Source: a virus
Strand: one strand, 5' to 3'
Length of the DNA: 38,260 nucleotides
IMG/VR virus record: IMGVR_UViG_3300043331_000655
Location: 1-38,260 of that record
Positions 5,212-11,932 of this stretch are shown here, one piece after another. How positions within the stretch are numbered: position 1 is the stretch's first letter; every line of letters starts with the position of its first letter. The notes beneath the pieces were generated by a model. It had not been told where the DNA came from and made no database searches. It worked only from the letters and a program-made list of their open reading frames with translations. The translations under genes and the position numbers were made by a program.

Positions 5212-6627
5212 GTGACCCAGGCAACGGCTGCACGACCGCTGCTTGAAGAGTACGGCCTTGTCGGTCCCTGGTACGTCAAGAAAGCCACCCCGCTCCTGCA
5301 GAACCTGAAACTCAAGCGCATCGCCGCGGGCGTGTGGTCTGCGGCGGCGCGCTACTGGCCGCGTCCTCGACCCTGCATCAACGTGGACGATGGTGGCCGC
5401 TGGCAAGGGCAGTTCGATGTTCTGTCCGAGTCCGAGCGTGTTGTCTACCGCGCCATGAAGGACGTGGCGAAGAAGCACGGCAAGCGGCTGGAGAAGGGCG
5501 ACACGGTGACTCTCAGTCTGCGCGACCTGCGCCGGATCACCGGCTACAGCGAATCACGCCTGTCGCGCATTATTGGCAAGCTGATCTATCACAAGGTCAT
5601 CGCGCCCTGGAACCCGATCACCAACAGCGAGGGAATACGGCGGATGCGCGGCGAGCAGGCAGGCAACCGTGTGAAGACCACGTATTACCTGCCCTACTAC
5701 GACAGCGTGCAGGCCGCATGGCGCGACGATCCGGCGATAGCCAAAGACCTGAAGTTTGGGAAGGGCCAACCGTGGACGCGCGGCCGTGGCAAGCGGTTTT
5801 TGACGCCGGATGATTTTCAAGCTTGGGAGATCGATGGATTGCCTGCAATCTACGGTCGACCGGGAGAGGGGCAGGCGGCGGCGGTTGCGGCCCACACCGA
5901 GACGAACATTCCGTCGCCGTCTGCTCCGATAACACCGACCGTTTGGGACGCGATCAAGCAGAGCCTGAAATCGAGCATGTCGAAAGAGGCATGGCGCAAC
6001 TGGATCAGGCGCACGCACCTGAAAGCGATCGACGGTTCAACCCTTGATGTCTACGTTCCCGATGAAGCGACTCTTGTCTGTCTGCGGGCGGATTACCCAC
6101 AGGTTTATGAGCAAGCCGCCGCAGCAGGCTACTCAATTCGATTCGAAGTCCAACCCACTGCCCACGAGGATGCCCTTGTCGCCGGCACGGAAACCGGCGA
6201 AGCCGTCGCCGAGACGGTAGAGTTTTCCGAGGAGCTGCTGGCGTTCATCGACGGGTATGTCGGCAGCAGCGACAGCTACGTGCAGGGCATCATCCGCGAC
6301 TGGCGCACGACGGCTGCAAAGCTCGGCTACAAACTGACCGACGCCAACATCAGGTATCTCGTCGGGCGGGCGGGCAAGCGGCAGCAACCCAAGCGCAGCT
6401 ACAACGCGGCGTGGTTCCGCACTGTCGTGATCGAGCTTCTGCCGGGTGAGTGCAACAAATGGCGGGACCAGGCGGCCAAGGCGCTGCGCGAAGCAGTCAG
6501 AACCGCGCAGGCCGAGCTCGCCGCCTGCGCATCGGCGGCCGAGCGCGAGAGCCTGCTCGCCAAACTGCGGCGCGACGAGCCCGACGTGTACGAAGCCGTC
6601 ATCCGGCCGCCACCGCGCGCCGGGTAA
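5212..6627 (+). CDS. Replication initiator-like protein with DnaA N-terminal-like domain
   Basis: A 471-residue protein from GTG 5212; no strong ribosome-binding site is seen and the start is uncertain. Residues about 70-130 (LSESERVVYRAMKDVAKKHG, LSLRDLRRITGYSESRLSRI) look like the winged helix found in phage replication and primosomal proteins. Residues about 242-310 (TPTVWDAIKQSLKSSMSKEA, WRNWIRR, LDVYVPDEATLVCLRADYP) match the pattern of the DnaA N-terminal domain, which recruits helicase. There is no ATPase Walker motif, so this is not DnaA itself. The C-terminal part is helical and charged. The likely role is recruiting host helicase to the phage origin, perhaps the hairpins just upstream. 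Confidence 0.75.
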   Translation: MTQATAARPLLEEYGLVGPWYVKKATPLLQNLKLKRIAAGVWSAAARYWPRPRPCINVDDGGRWQGQFDVLSESERVVYRAMKDVAKKHGKRLEKGDTVTLSLRDLRRITGYSESRLSRIIGKLIYHKVIAPWNPITNSEGIRRMRGEQAGNRVKTTYYLPYYDSVQAAWRDDPAIAKDLKFGKGQPWTRGRGKRFLTPDDFQAWEIDGLPAIYGRPGEGQAAAVAAHTETNIPSPSAPITPTVWDAIKQSLKSSMSKEAWRNWIRRTHLKAIDGSTLDVYVPDEATLVCLRADYPQVYEQAAAAGYSIRFEVQPTAHEDALVAGTETGEAVAETVEFSEELLAFIDGYVGSSDSYVQGIIRDWRTTAAKLGYKLTDANIRYLVGRAGKRQQPKRSYNAAWFRTVVIELLPGECNKWRDQAAKALREAVRTAQAELAACASAAERESLLAKLRRDEPDVYEAVIRPPPRAG

Positions 6628-7038
6628 AACCCCAAAAAATCGGTGTTCTGGAGTGAACCTGAGCCGAAGGTGTGTCTGCTCAACGCGGTTTAGCGTGCGC
6701 TCAGTGGCAGTGCGCGTGCGTTGTTGCCTTCCTGGATTCCGTTCTGCCTGCGAAACAACAACAACCGTCATCAGCAAGACAGAAAATCGAAACAACCGGA
6801 GGGATTGGGTTTCAAAAGTGCCAATCAATAAGGAAGGACCATCGCTTCTTTCAATGGTTCAAAGTATTACTTCAAGCAATGGTTTTTACTATGCGCAATA
6901 GTCCTTCGTGCAATCGTTGTAATCCGATAAGTTCCGCCCTATGATCGGGTTGCGCAGCTACGCCCGCGCGCTGTTTTCGGCTTCTTTCTCAGCGTGTAGT
7001 CGGGTGGATGGCGTGGCTGCGCGGAAAGGAGCACTCCG
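6628..7038. other. Non-coding, relatively AT-rich stretch
   Basis: No frame with a start, ribosome-binding site and coding composition is apparent. Bases about 6760-6925 are clearly poorer in GC than the rest of the window. CAATGGTT occurs twice there (about 6853 and 6879). An origin, a regulatory region or foreign DNA are all possible. The last 30 bases carry the AAAGGAG that serves the gene at 7039. Confidence 0.5.
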
Positions 7039-7227
7039 GTGTACCGACCGCGGAATGGATCCGGCGAAGGGGAGCGGGTTCGAAGTCTGAACGAGCGCGA
7101 GTGCAAGCTGGCTGACTATGGGCGGGAACTCACCGAGATCGAGAAGTTGACATGGGCGATAGCTGCCCGCGCGCTGATCGAGCGCGAGCAGAAGCTGCAG
7201 CAGCGGCGCCGGGAGCGTGTCAAATGA
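7039..7227 (+). CDS. Small charged hypothetical protein
   Basis: A 62-residue protein from GTG 7039 with AAAGGAG seven bases upstream. It is strongly charged and helical (ERECKLADYGRELTEIEKLT, then ARALIEREQKLQQRRRERVK), possibly a short coiled coil or nucleic-acid-binding peptide. No known family is recognised. It opens a run of four coupled small genes; its TGA overlaps the next ATG (ATGA). Confidence 0.55.
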   Translation: MYRPRNGSGEGERVRSLNERECKLADYGRELTEIEKLTWAIAARALIEREQKLQQRRRERVK

Positions 7228-7496
7228 TCCTGCTCACCCCGTTCCAGGACTCGCCCGATGAAGGCGACCCCGCCTGCCTGTGCTCGGTGTGCGGGCTGGT
7301 GATCCCGGCGTTCGACGAAGACGGCTACGACAATATCTGCGTGCGGATGTGGCCGGATCGGGAGGACTGCGACCACGAGTACCGCTTCCACGACGAGTGC
7401 ATCGCGCTGGCGATCGAAGCCAAGGTGCTGATGCTCAAACACGGCAGCCTGCAGCCGACGATGGAGCTGCCGCTAGCGACGGCGAGGGTGCAGTGA
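7224..7496 (+). CDS. Small putative zinc-binding protein
   Basis: A 90-residue protein from ATG 7224, overlapping the previous stop by four bases. It has CLCSVCG early, CVRMW, then EDCDHEYRFHDECIAL. The Cys and His spacing suggests one or two structural zinc sites of RING or treble-clef type. It is acidic, with no signal peptide or membrane segment. It is the second of four coupled small genes. The function is unknown. Confidence 0.6.
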   Translation: MILLTPFQDSPDEGDPACLCSVCGLVIPAFDEDGYDNICVRMWPDREDCDHEYRFHDECIALAIEAKVLMLKHGSLQPTMELPLATARVQ

Positions 7497-7711
7497 TGGC
7501 GAAGCGCAAGCCGCCGACGCGCTGTGAGTGGACACGCGACGACGAAACGAAAGCCTTCGAGTACTTCTCCACGAACCCGGCATTCAACCGCTGCCCGTTC
7601 TGCGGCACCGAGATCCGCCCGAGCGTGTGGCACCGCTGCAAGGACGGCGTGTCGCTCGATACGGAGCCACTCGATCCCACCTTGCAGGCAATCTGCGGAG
7701 GGCTCGACTAG
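7496..7711 (+). CDS. Small zinc-finger protein
   Basis: A 71-residue protein from ATG 7496 (TGATG overlap with the previous gene). The motif RCPFCGTEIRPSVWHRCKDG gives CxxC and a later H-x-C, a compact zinc finger. The first third is charged (MAKRKPPTRCEWTRDDETKA). The next gene starts on the G of its TAG. The role is unknown; it is one of at least six small Cys-rich proteins in this phage. Confidence 0.6.
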   Translation: MAKRKPPTRCEWTRDDETKAFEYFSTNPAFNRCPFCGTEIRPSVWHRCKDGVSLDTEPLDPTLQAICGGLD

Positions 7712-7935
7712 TGGAGCCTGTAATCGTGCTCTCGCTCTGGGTTTTGGCGTTTGGGCTGTTCTTCTTCGCTCTCGGCTGGTGTGCGCGTGCGGCGTTCTCC
7801 CGGCGCCGCCGCCACTCGAATACCTACCGCGAAGCCATGCGCGTGTTGTCCAAGGGAAACACCAGCGACCTGCTATCGCGCCGACACTCCCGCACCTTGC
7901 CCGATGGAGGTATCTCGAGCACGGGGCGGCGCTAG
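7711..7935 (+). CDS. Small single-span membrane protein
   Basis: A 74-residue protein from GTG 7711, with GGAGGG about ten bases upstream and a one-base overlap with the preceding TAG. Residues 4-26 (VIVLSLWVLAFGLFFFALGW) form one transmembrane helix, followed by an Arg-rich segment (FSRRRRH), so the C-terminus should face the cytoplasm. It could be a pinholin-like or membrane-anchored accessory protein. No lysis partner is seen nearby, so I do not call it a holin. Its last 63 bases overlap the convergent H1-like gene. Confidence 0.5.
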   Translation: MEPVIVLSLWVLAFGLFFFALGWCARAAFSRRRRHSNTYREAMRVLSKGNTSDLLSRRHSRTLPDGGISSTGRR

Positions 7936-8073
7936 TTTCCGCTTTTTGGCTGCGGTACCGCTCGACTTCTTCTTGCCGGTAGCGGCGCCCGATCCTGCGG
8001 GCTTCTTCTTTGCAGCACGGTTCTGTGTGCCTGTCTTCTTGGTTGCCTTGCGATTCTTGGTTTGAGTAGCCAT
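7873..8073 (-). CDS. Lysine-rich histone H1-like protein
   Basis: A 66-residue protein from ATG 8071-8073 (upstream in-frame ATG 8088 also possible). It is dominated by Lys, Ala, Thr and Ser: KNRKATKKTGTQNRAAKKKP, then GAATGKKKSSGTAAKKRK. This composition is typical of bacterial H1-like, DNA-coating proteins. It lies leftward against the surrounding genes and converges on 7711-7935. A possible operator (8151-8164) lies upstream. It could condense phage or host DNA or act in lysogeny. Low-complexity sequence makes the call less secure. Confidence 0.55.
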   Translation of the reverse strand: MATQTKNRKATKKTGTQNRAAKKKPAGSGAATGKKKSSGTAAKKRKLAPPRARDTSIGQGAGVSAR

Positions 8074-8150
8074 GCAGCCATGGTGCAATGCCGGTACTAA
8101 AGCTGTCCAGGAAATTGCGCAGATTCTTTTCCGGCGTACTTCAGGTTTCC

Positions 8151-8164
8151 ACTTAGAGCTAAGT
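8151..8164. promoter_or_regulatory. Inverted repeat, operator candidate
   Basis: ACTTAG-AG-CTAAGT has six-base perfect arms. It lies in the 190-base gap between the leftward H1-like gene and the rightward packaging genes, where regulatory sites are expected. Confidence 0.35.
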
Positions 8165-8203
8165 CCCGCCCTTCCGCCGACTGATTAACTAGACACACAA
8201 CAA

Positions 8204-8261
8204 AACGCGCGAGAGGGGCACTCATCTCCACTTCTGACCATCCCCTCGCGCGTTCCTTTTT
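8204..8261. terminator. Strong terminator-like hairpin before packaging genes
   Basis: AACGCGCGAG (8204-8213) pairs with CTCGCGCGTT (8245-8254), extended by GGGG (8215-8218) with CCCC (8242-8245) with small slippage. The right arm is followed by CCTTTTT. The loop of about 24 bases is long. It lies immediately before the terminase-region gene at 8267, so it may insulate late from early transcription or be an antitermination target. Confidence 0.5.
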
Positions 8262-8266
8262 GCTTC

Positions 8267-8749
8267 ATGGGAAAAACAGCGGGCAAGCCCGCAAAAACCA
8301 AACAGGTCGAGGCGCGCCGGGAGCGCATAGCCGCGGCTGTGGTCGCAGGCGAGACGGTAACGGCGATCGCCAGACGCGAGAAGCTCACACGGTCCTGGAC
8401 GAGCGAGCTGGCGAATTCGCTTGAAGTGCGGCAGCGCATCGCGCATCTGGTCGATGCCGAGCACGAGCGGCTGTCGGAGGCGTTCGCGCGCTCGGTGGAT
8501 GTCATCGGCGAAGCGCTCGGCGCGATGGACAACAAGAACGCGGCCATCAAGTTCACCGACGAGGACGGCGAGAAGCAGACCATCATCCGCGAGGTTCCCG
8601 ATCATTACGCGCGGCTGGCTGCGGTCAAGACGCTCATCGCGCTGTTACAGGCAGGCAGGCCGCCGGCAGAAAAGCCCAAGGAAGCCGCGGACCGCAAGCT
8701 GACCCTCGATGAGATCGAGGCGGCGATCCGCGCGAGAGACGCGGCATGA
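8267..8749 (+). CDS. Putative terminase small subunit
   Basis: A 160-residue protein from ATG 8267. After a basic N-terminus (MGKTAGKPAKTKQVEARRER) comes an HTH (IAAAVVAGETVTAIARREKL, TRSWTSELANSLEVRQRI), then a long helical region and a short C-terminal tail (KLTLDEIEAAIRA). HTH plus oligomerising helices is the layout of TerS proteins, which recognise phage DNA for packaging. Its place just upstream of the large subunit supports the call. The next gene overlaps its stop (ATGA). Confidence 0.6.
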   Translation: MGKTAGKPAKTKQVEARRERIAAAVVAGETVTAIARREKLTRSWTSELANSLEVRQRIAHLVDAEHERLSEAFARSVDVIGEALGAMDNKNAAIKFTDEDGEKQTIIREVPDHYARLAAVKTLIALLQAGRPPAEKPKEAADRKLTLDEIEAAIRARDAA

Positions 8750-8898
8750 TTCCGGCACAGCACCTCCTGATTGACCCGCTTGCGAAACGGAGCGTATCGC
8801 CAATTCTCGGCCGCCAGAAGATCGCACAGCGCAACGCGCTGTTCCTCGATTACTGCCTGTTCCTCGTTCGCTCCTGGAATGCGGTGATCGGTGGCTAA
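8746..8898 (+). CDS. 50-residue hypothetical protein
   Basis: ATG 8746 overlaps the TerS stop and the frame runs to TAA 8896-8898, giving MIPAQHLLIDPLAKRSVSPI-LGRQKIAQRNALFLDYCLFL-VRSWNAVIGG. The four-base overlap on the left and the eight-base overlap with the sigma gene on the right fit a translated coupling gene. No motif is recognised. It could be a small folded helical peptide or simply serve translational coupling. Confidence 0.5.
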   Translation: MIPAQHLLIDPLAKRSVSPILGRQKIAQRNALFLDYCLFLVRSWNAVIGG

Positions 8899-9559
8899 GA
8901 TTCTTCCCTTCCCCAAGTTCCCCAAGCCGCCGCAGCCGCCCACGACACCGGCCAACGCCAAGCGTGACGCGCTGGTGACCGCCTACATCGAAGTGGTCGC
9001 CGAAGAAGCCCGGAAACTGCTGCGCCGGATGCCGCCGTCCGTCGATGTCGACGACCTGCGCAGCGCAGGACAGCTCGCACTGCTGCAGGCGGCCGAGAGC
9101 TTTGACGAATCCAAGGGCGATTTCGAGCAGTGGGCGCGCTTCAAGGTGCGCTTCGCCATGCTCAACAGCGTGCGCCGGGGCAACTGGCGCGAGCTGACCG
9201 CAGAGACGCTGCCCGAAGAAGACACGCACCACGCACCGCAAAGCCATTCCCCGGAGGCGATCTACGCCGAAGGCCGAGAAGCTCCCGACCTGGTGGCGCG
9301 AATGCTTGAAATCCTCACCCCTCGCGAGCGTTTTGTGATCCACGGAATTTACGTACAGGAACTCACCCAGGAAGAGATTGGCAAGCGCCTGTCGAACGGA
9401 CGCTCGAAAGCGCAGGGCGTGTGCGCGACGCGCGTTACCCAGATCCACACCACCGCGATTCAGAAGATCCGCCAGCATCAGCGCATTCAGCCGCGCTACG
9501 GGCGCAGGGACGTGCTGCAGCTCGAAGTGTTCTCCGACATATTCCCGAAGGCGGCATGA
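8891..9559 (+). CDS. Phage-encoded sigma-70-family RNA polymerase sigma factor
   Basis: A 222-residue protein from GTG 8891. Residues about 25-95 resemble sigma region 2 (VDVDDLRSAGQLALLQAAES, FDESKGDFEQWARFKVRFAM, LNSVRR), which binds core polymerase and the -10 element. Residues about 140-196 resemble region 4 (ILTPRERFVIHGIYVQELTQ, EEIGKRLSNGRS, VTQIHTTAIQKIR), the HTH that binds the -35 element. Size and the lack of region 1 and most of region 3 fit group 3/4 factors of FliA-like type. Lying between terminase subunits, it probably directs late gene expression. The insertion SKAQGVCATR inside region 4 is unusual. Confidence 0.8.
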   Translation: MAKILPFPKFPKPPQPPTTPANAKRDALVTAYIEVVAEEARKLLRRMPPSVDVDDLRSAGQLALLQAAESFDESKGDFEQWARFKVRFAMLNSVRRGNWRELTAETLPEEDTHHAPQSHSPEAIYAEGREAPDLVARMLEILTPRERFVIHGIYVQELTQEEIGKRLSNGRSKAQGVCATRVTQIHTTAIQKIRQHQRIQPRYGRRDVLQLEVFSDIFPKAA

Positions 9560-11331
9560 CGGAACAGGACGACGCGCTCAAGCAGTTTCACGCAGCCTTT
9601 CTCGATCACAAGGCGTTTGCGGAGCAGTGTCTGACCGTCCGCGCCAAAAAAGGCGAGCTTGTTCCCTTCGTCATGCAGCCGGCGCAGATCAAGCTGAACG
9701 CGGCCATCCAGAAGTGCAAGGAACAGGGCAAGCCTGCCCGCATCATCTTCCTCAAAGCGCGGCAGGTCATGGTGTCGACCGCGACCGCCGCGCAGTTCAT
9801 CCATCGCGTTCCCTTTAAAGCGGGCCGCCGCGCCATGATCGTGGCGCACGACAAGACCGCCGCGACCAACATATTCGGCTACTACGACACCTTCGAGTCG
9901 ACGTACCAGCCGTTTCAGAACAAGCTGCCCATGCCCGAGCGCAAGCGTTCCGCAAGCGCGGCGGGGATGATCGAGTGGGAAAACGGCAGCTACATCCGTG
10001 TCGCGAGCGCGAACAATCTCGAATCGGGCCGCTCGTTCTCGCTGAACTACCTGCACCTGTCCGAATACGCCTTCTGGCGCGATGCCTCGACCCTCATGAC
10101 GGGCCTGATGCAGACCGTGCCCGACGATCCCGAGTCGATCGTGATTATCGAGTCGACCGCCAACGGCAAGGGCGGCGACTTCTACCAGCGGTGGCAGGAG
10201 GCGACCGACCCGTCGTCGGGCTCGGAGTGGATACCGCTGTTTTTCGGCTGGTGGGAGCACCCGGCGTATCAGCGCCCGATCACGGACCGCGCGGCGTTTC
10301 AGGCCAGTCTCTCAAGAGAAGAACGCGAGCTGCAGACGCGCTTCACGCTCTCGCTCGAACAACTGCACTGGCGCCGCTGGTGCATCAAAACCAACTGCGG
10401 CAACGATGTCGACAAGTTCAAGCAGGAGTATCCGGCAACACCGGAAGAGGCGTTTCTCTACTCGGGCCGCCCGAGGTTCGACCACAAAGCTCTGTCGCGG
10501 ATGCCGATCAAGGGCGACAAGCTGGTGGGCGAGCTGCACCGCGAGCAGATCGGCATTCGAACGCAATTGGTGTTCCGGCCGAATGAAGACGCCCGCGGCG
10601 CGCTGACAGTTTACAAAAAGCCCGCACAGCACAAGCGCTACGTAATCGGCATCGACGTGGCCGAGGGCATCGATGCCGGCGACGGCATTGTAAGCGCCAA
10701 CGATCCCGACTACAGCGTTGCCAACGTGCTCGACGGCGACACCGGCGAACAGGTCGCACGTTTGCGCGGCCGCATTGAACCGGGCGTGTTTGCCGAGTAC
10801 ACGGCGGCACTGGCCGAGTGGTTCAACTGGGCCTACCTGGTGCCTGAAGCCAACGGGCCGGGAATCGCTTTCCTGGAGCAGCTTCTGCGCGAGGGCTACC
10901 CGACAGGACTCATCTACCACCGCAGGCCGCAACCCGACGAGAAGTTCAGAGCCGACGCCTTCAACCGGCTGCAGGACCTGGGATGGAAGAACACCGCGAC
11001 CACCAAAGTCCAGTTGATCGACGCGCTCGATATCGAGATCCGGCAGATGGGCATCATGATCGTCGATTCGATCACCTTGAACGAGTGCCTGTCATTCGTC
11101 CGCAAACCGGACGGCAAGCAGGAAGCGGCCGATGGCGACCACGACGACGAGGTAATTGCGCTTGCGCTTGCCGTGATCGGCATTCGCACGCAACCACCTG
11201 ACCGTACTGCCCTTGGATTTCAGAAGAAAGCCCACACCGCGCCGCAGATGACTGTACAGCAGTACGGCCAAAGGCGATTACCGGCTGAGAGAGGCGCGCG
11301 ACCCGCGCCGGAAAGTCCGTACCGACTGTGA
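9556..11331 (+). CDS. Terminase large subunit
   Basis: A 591-residue protein from ATG 9556 (ATGA overlap with sigma). The N-terminal ATPase has a deviant Walker A around IFLKARQVMVST (residues 65-75), Walker B LNYLHLSE (163-170) and the coupling motif IIESTANGKGG. The C-terminal RuvC/RNase H-like nuclease shows YVIGIDVAEG with Asp367, EANGPG with Glu431, and DGDHDDEVIALALA with Asp528 to Asp531. These residues fit the headful or cohesive-end packaging motors of tailed phages. It powers DNA translocation into the prohead through the portal at 11929. The C-terminus is followed by a GTG-start coupled gene. Confidence 0.93.
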   Translation: MTEQDDALKQFHAAFLDHKAFAEQCLTVRAKKGELVPFVMQPAQIKLNAAIQKCKEQGKPARIIFLKARQVMVSTATAAQFIHRVPFKAGRRAMIVAHDKTAATNIFGYYDTFESTYQPFQNKLPMPERKRSASAAGMIEWENGSYIRVASANNLESGRSFSLNYLHLSEYAFWRDASTLMTGLMQTVPDDPESIVIIESTANGKGGDFYQRWQEATDPSSGSEWIPLFFGWWEHPAYQRPITDRAAFQASLSREERELQTRFTLSLEQLHWRRWCIKTNCGNDVDKFKQEYPATPEEAFLYSGRPRFDHKALSRMPIKGDKLVGELHREQIGIRTQLVFRPNEDARGALTVYKKPAQHKRYVIGIDVAEGIDAGDGIVSANDPDYSVANVLDGDTGEQVARLRGRIEPGVFAEYTAALAEWFNWAYLVPEANGPGIAFLEQLLREGYPTGLIYHRRPQPDEKFRADAFNRLQDLGWKNTATTKVQLIDALDIEIRQMGIMIVDSITLNECLSFVRKPDGKQEAADGDHDDEVIALALAVIGIRTQPPDRTALGFQKKAHTAPQMTVQQYGQRRLPAERGARPAPESPYRL

Positions 11332-11738
11332 AGAAAAAGCCCGCTGTCAAAATTTTGACACCCGTCGAGATTGTCGATGAATTCGTCCGTCTGAGCGCGG
11401 AAACGTCGCTTTTGGACCCCAAATTCGCCCGTCTCGCGGTTTTGGAAAAACTCATCCTCGCCTTTCCGGAAGTGGTGACGGCGGCCAAAGACGCAACCGT
11501 GATGGTCGAGGGCAATGCCGGCGCCGTCTCCGTCTCAGCCTGCAGGAAGCAGCGGGCGATTACCGATATGCCGGGACTCATCAAAAAGCTGAGTCAGCCG
11601 GTTTTTTTGTCGCGAGCGACCATCACGCTCGGAAATGTCGATGCGCTGATCCCCGACGAGAAAGAACGCGCCAAGTTCGTCACCGAGACGCAGGACGGCA
11701 AGCGCACGGTGAAGCCGCTGGAGAAAGCAGCGGCGTGA
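11328..11738 (+). CDS. Hypothetical protein between terminase and portal
   Basis: A 136-residue protein from GTG 11328, overlapping the terminase stop (GTGA). It has a basic N-terminus (MKKKPAVKILTPVEIVDEFV), a helical centre (LDPKFARLAVLEKLILAFPE) and a C-terminal part with VFLSRATITLGNVDALIP. No known motif is recognised and it has no membrane segment. Position suggests a packaging or head accessory. The following gene also begins with a GTG that overlaps its stop. Confidence 0.6.
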   Translation: MKKKPAVKILTPVEIVDEFVRLSAETSLLDPKFARLAVLEKLILAFPEVVTAAKDATVMVEGNAGAVSVSACRKQRAITDMPGLIKKLSQPVFLSRATITLGNVDALIPDEKERAKFVTETQDGKRTVKPLEKAAA

Positions 11739-11932
11739 AGTACTCCTATCCCAAGATCACTGACGGTGAGTGGGTCCGCCCGAAGCAGGAAGGCTACCGG
11801 CTCGCCTGCTGCGACTGCGGCCTGATTCACGCAGTCAATTTCCGGATCGTTGACGGACACATCGAATTCCAGCCTACGCGCCACGCACGGGCCACCGCGC
11901 AGCGGCGACGGGCACTCAAGAAAAGCAAATGA
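11735..11932 (+). CDS. Small Cys-rich protein upstream of portal
   Basis: A 65-residue protein from GTG 11735. The central motif GYRLACCDCGLIHAVNFRIV, with Cys-Cys-Asp-Cys and His, is a pattern I know from small proteins in head gene clusters of diverse phages, and may bind one metal. The C-terminus is very basic (RHARATAQRRRALKKSK), suggesting nucleic-acid or portal contact. It overlaps the portal ATG by four bases. The function is unproven. Confidence 0.65.
   Translation: MKYSYPKITDGEWVRPKQEGYRLACCDCGLIHAVNFRIVDGHIEFQPTRHARATAQRRRALKKSK

Noticed and set aside
6133-6828. 231-codon leftward frame over the end of the replication gene
   Set aside because: Mostly antisense to the replication protein; the part outside it shows no conserved pattern and no good start.
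7711-7935. Holin
   Set aside because: There is a single membrane span and a basic tail, but no endolysin or spanin is nearby, so the lysis role is not supported.
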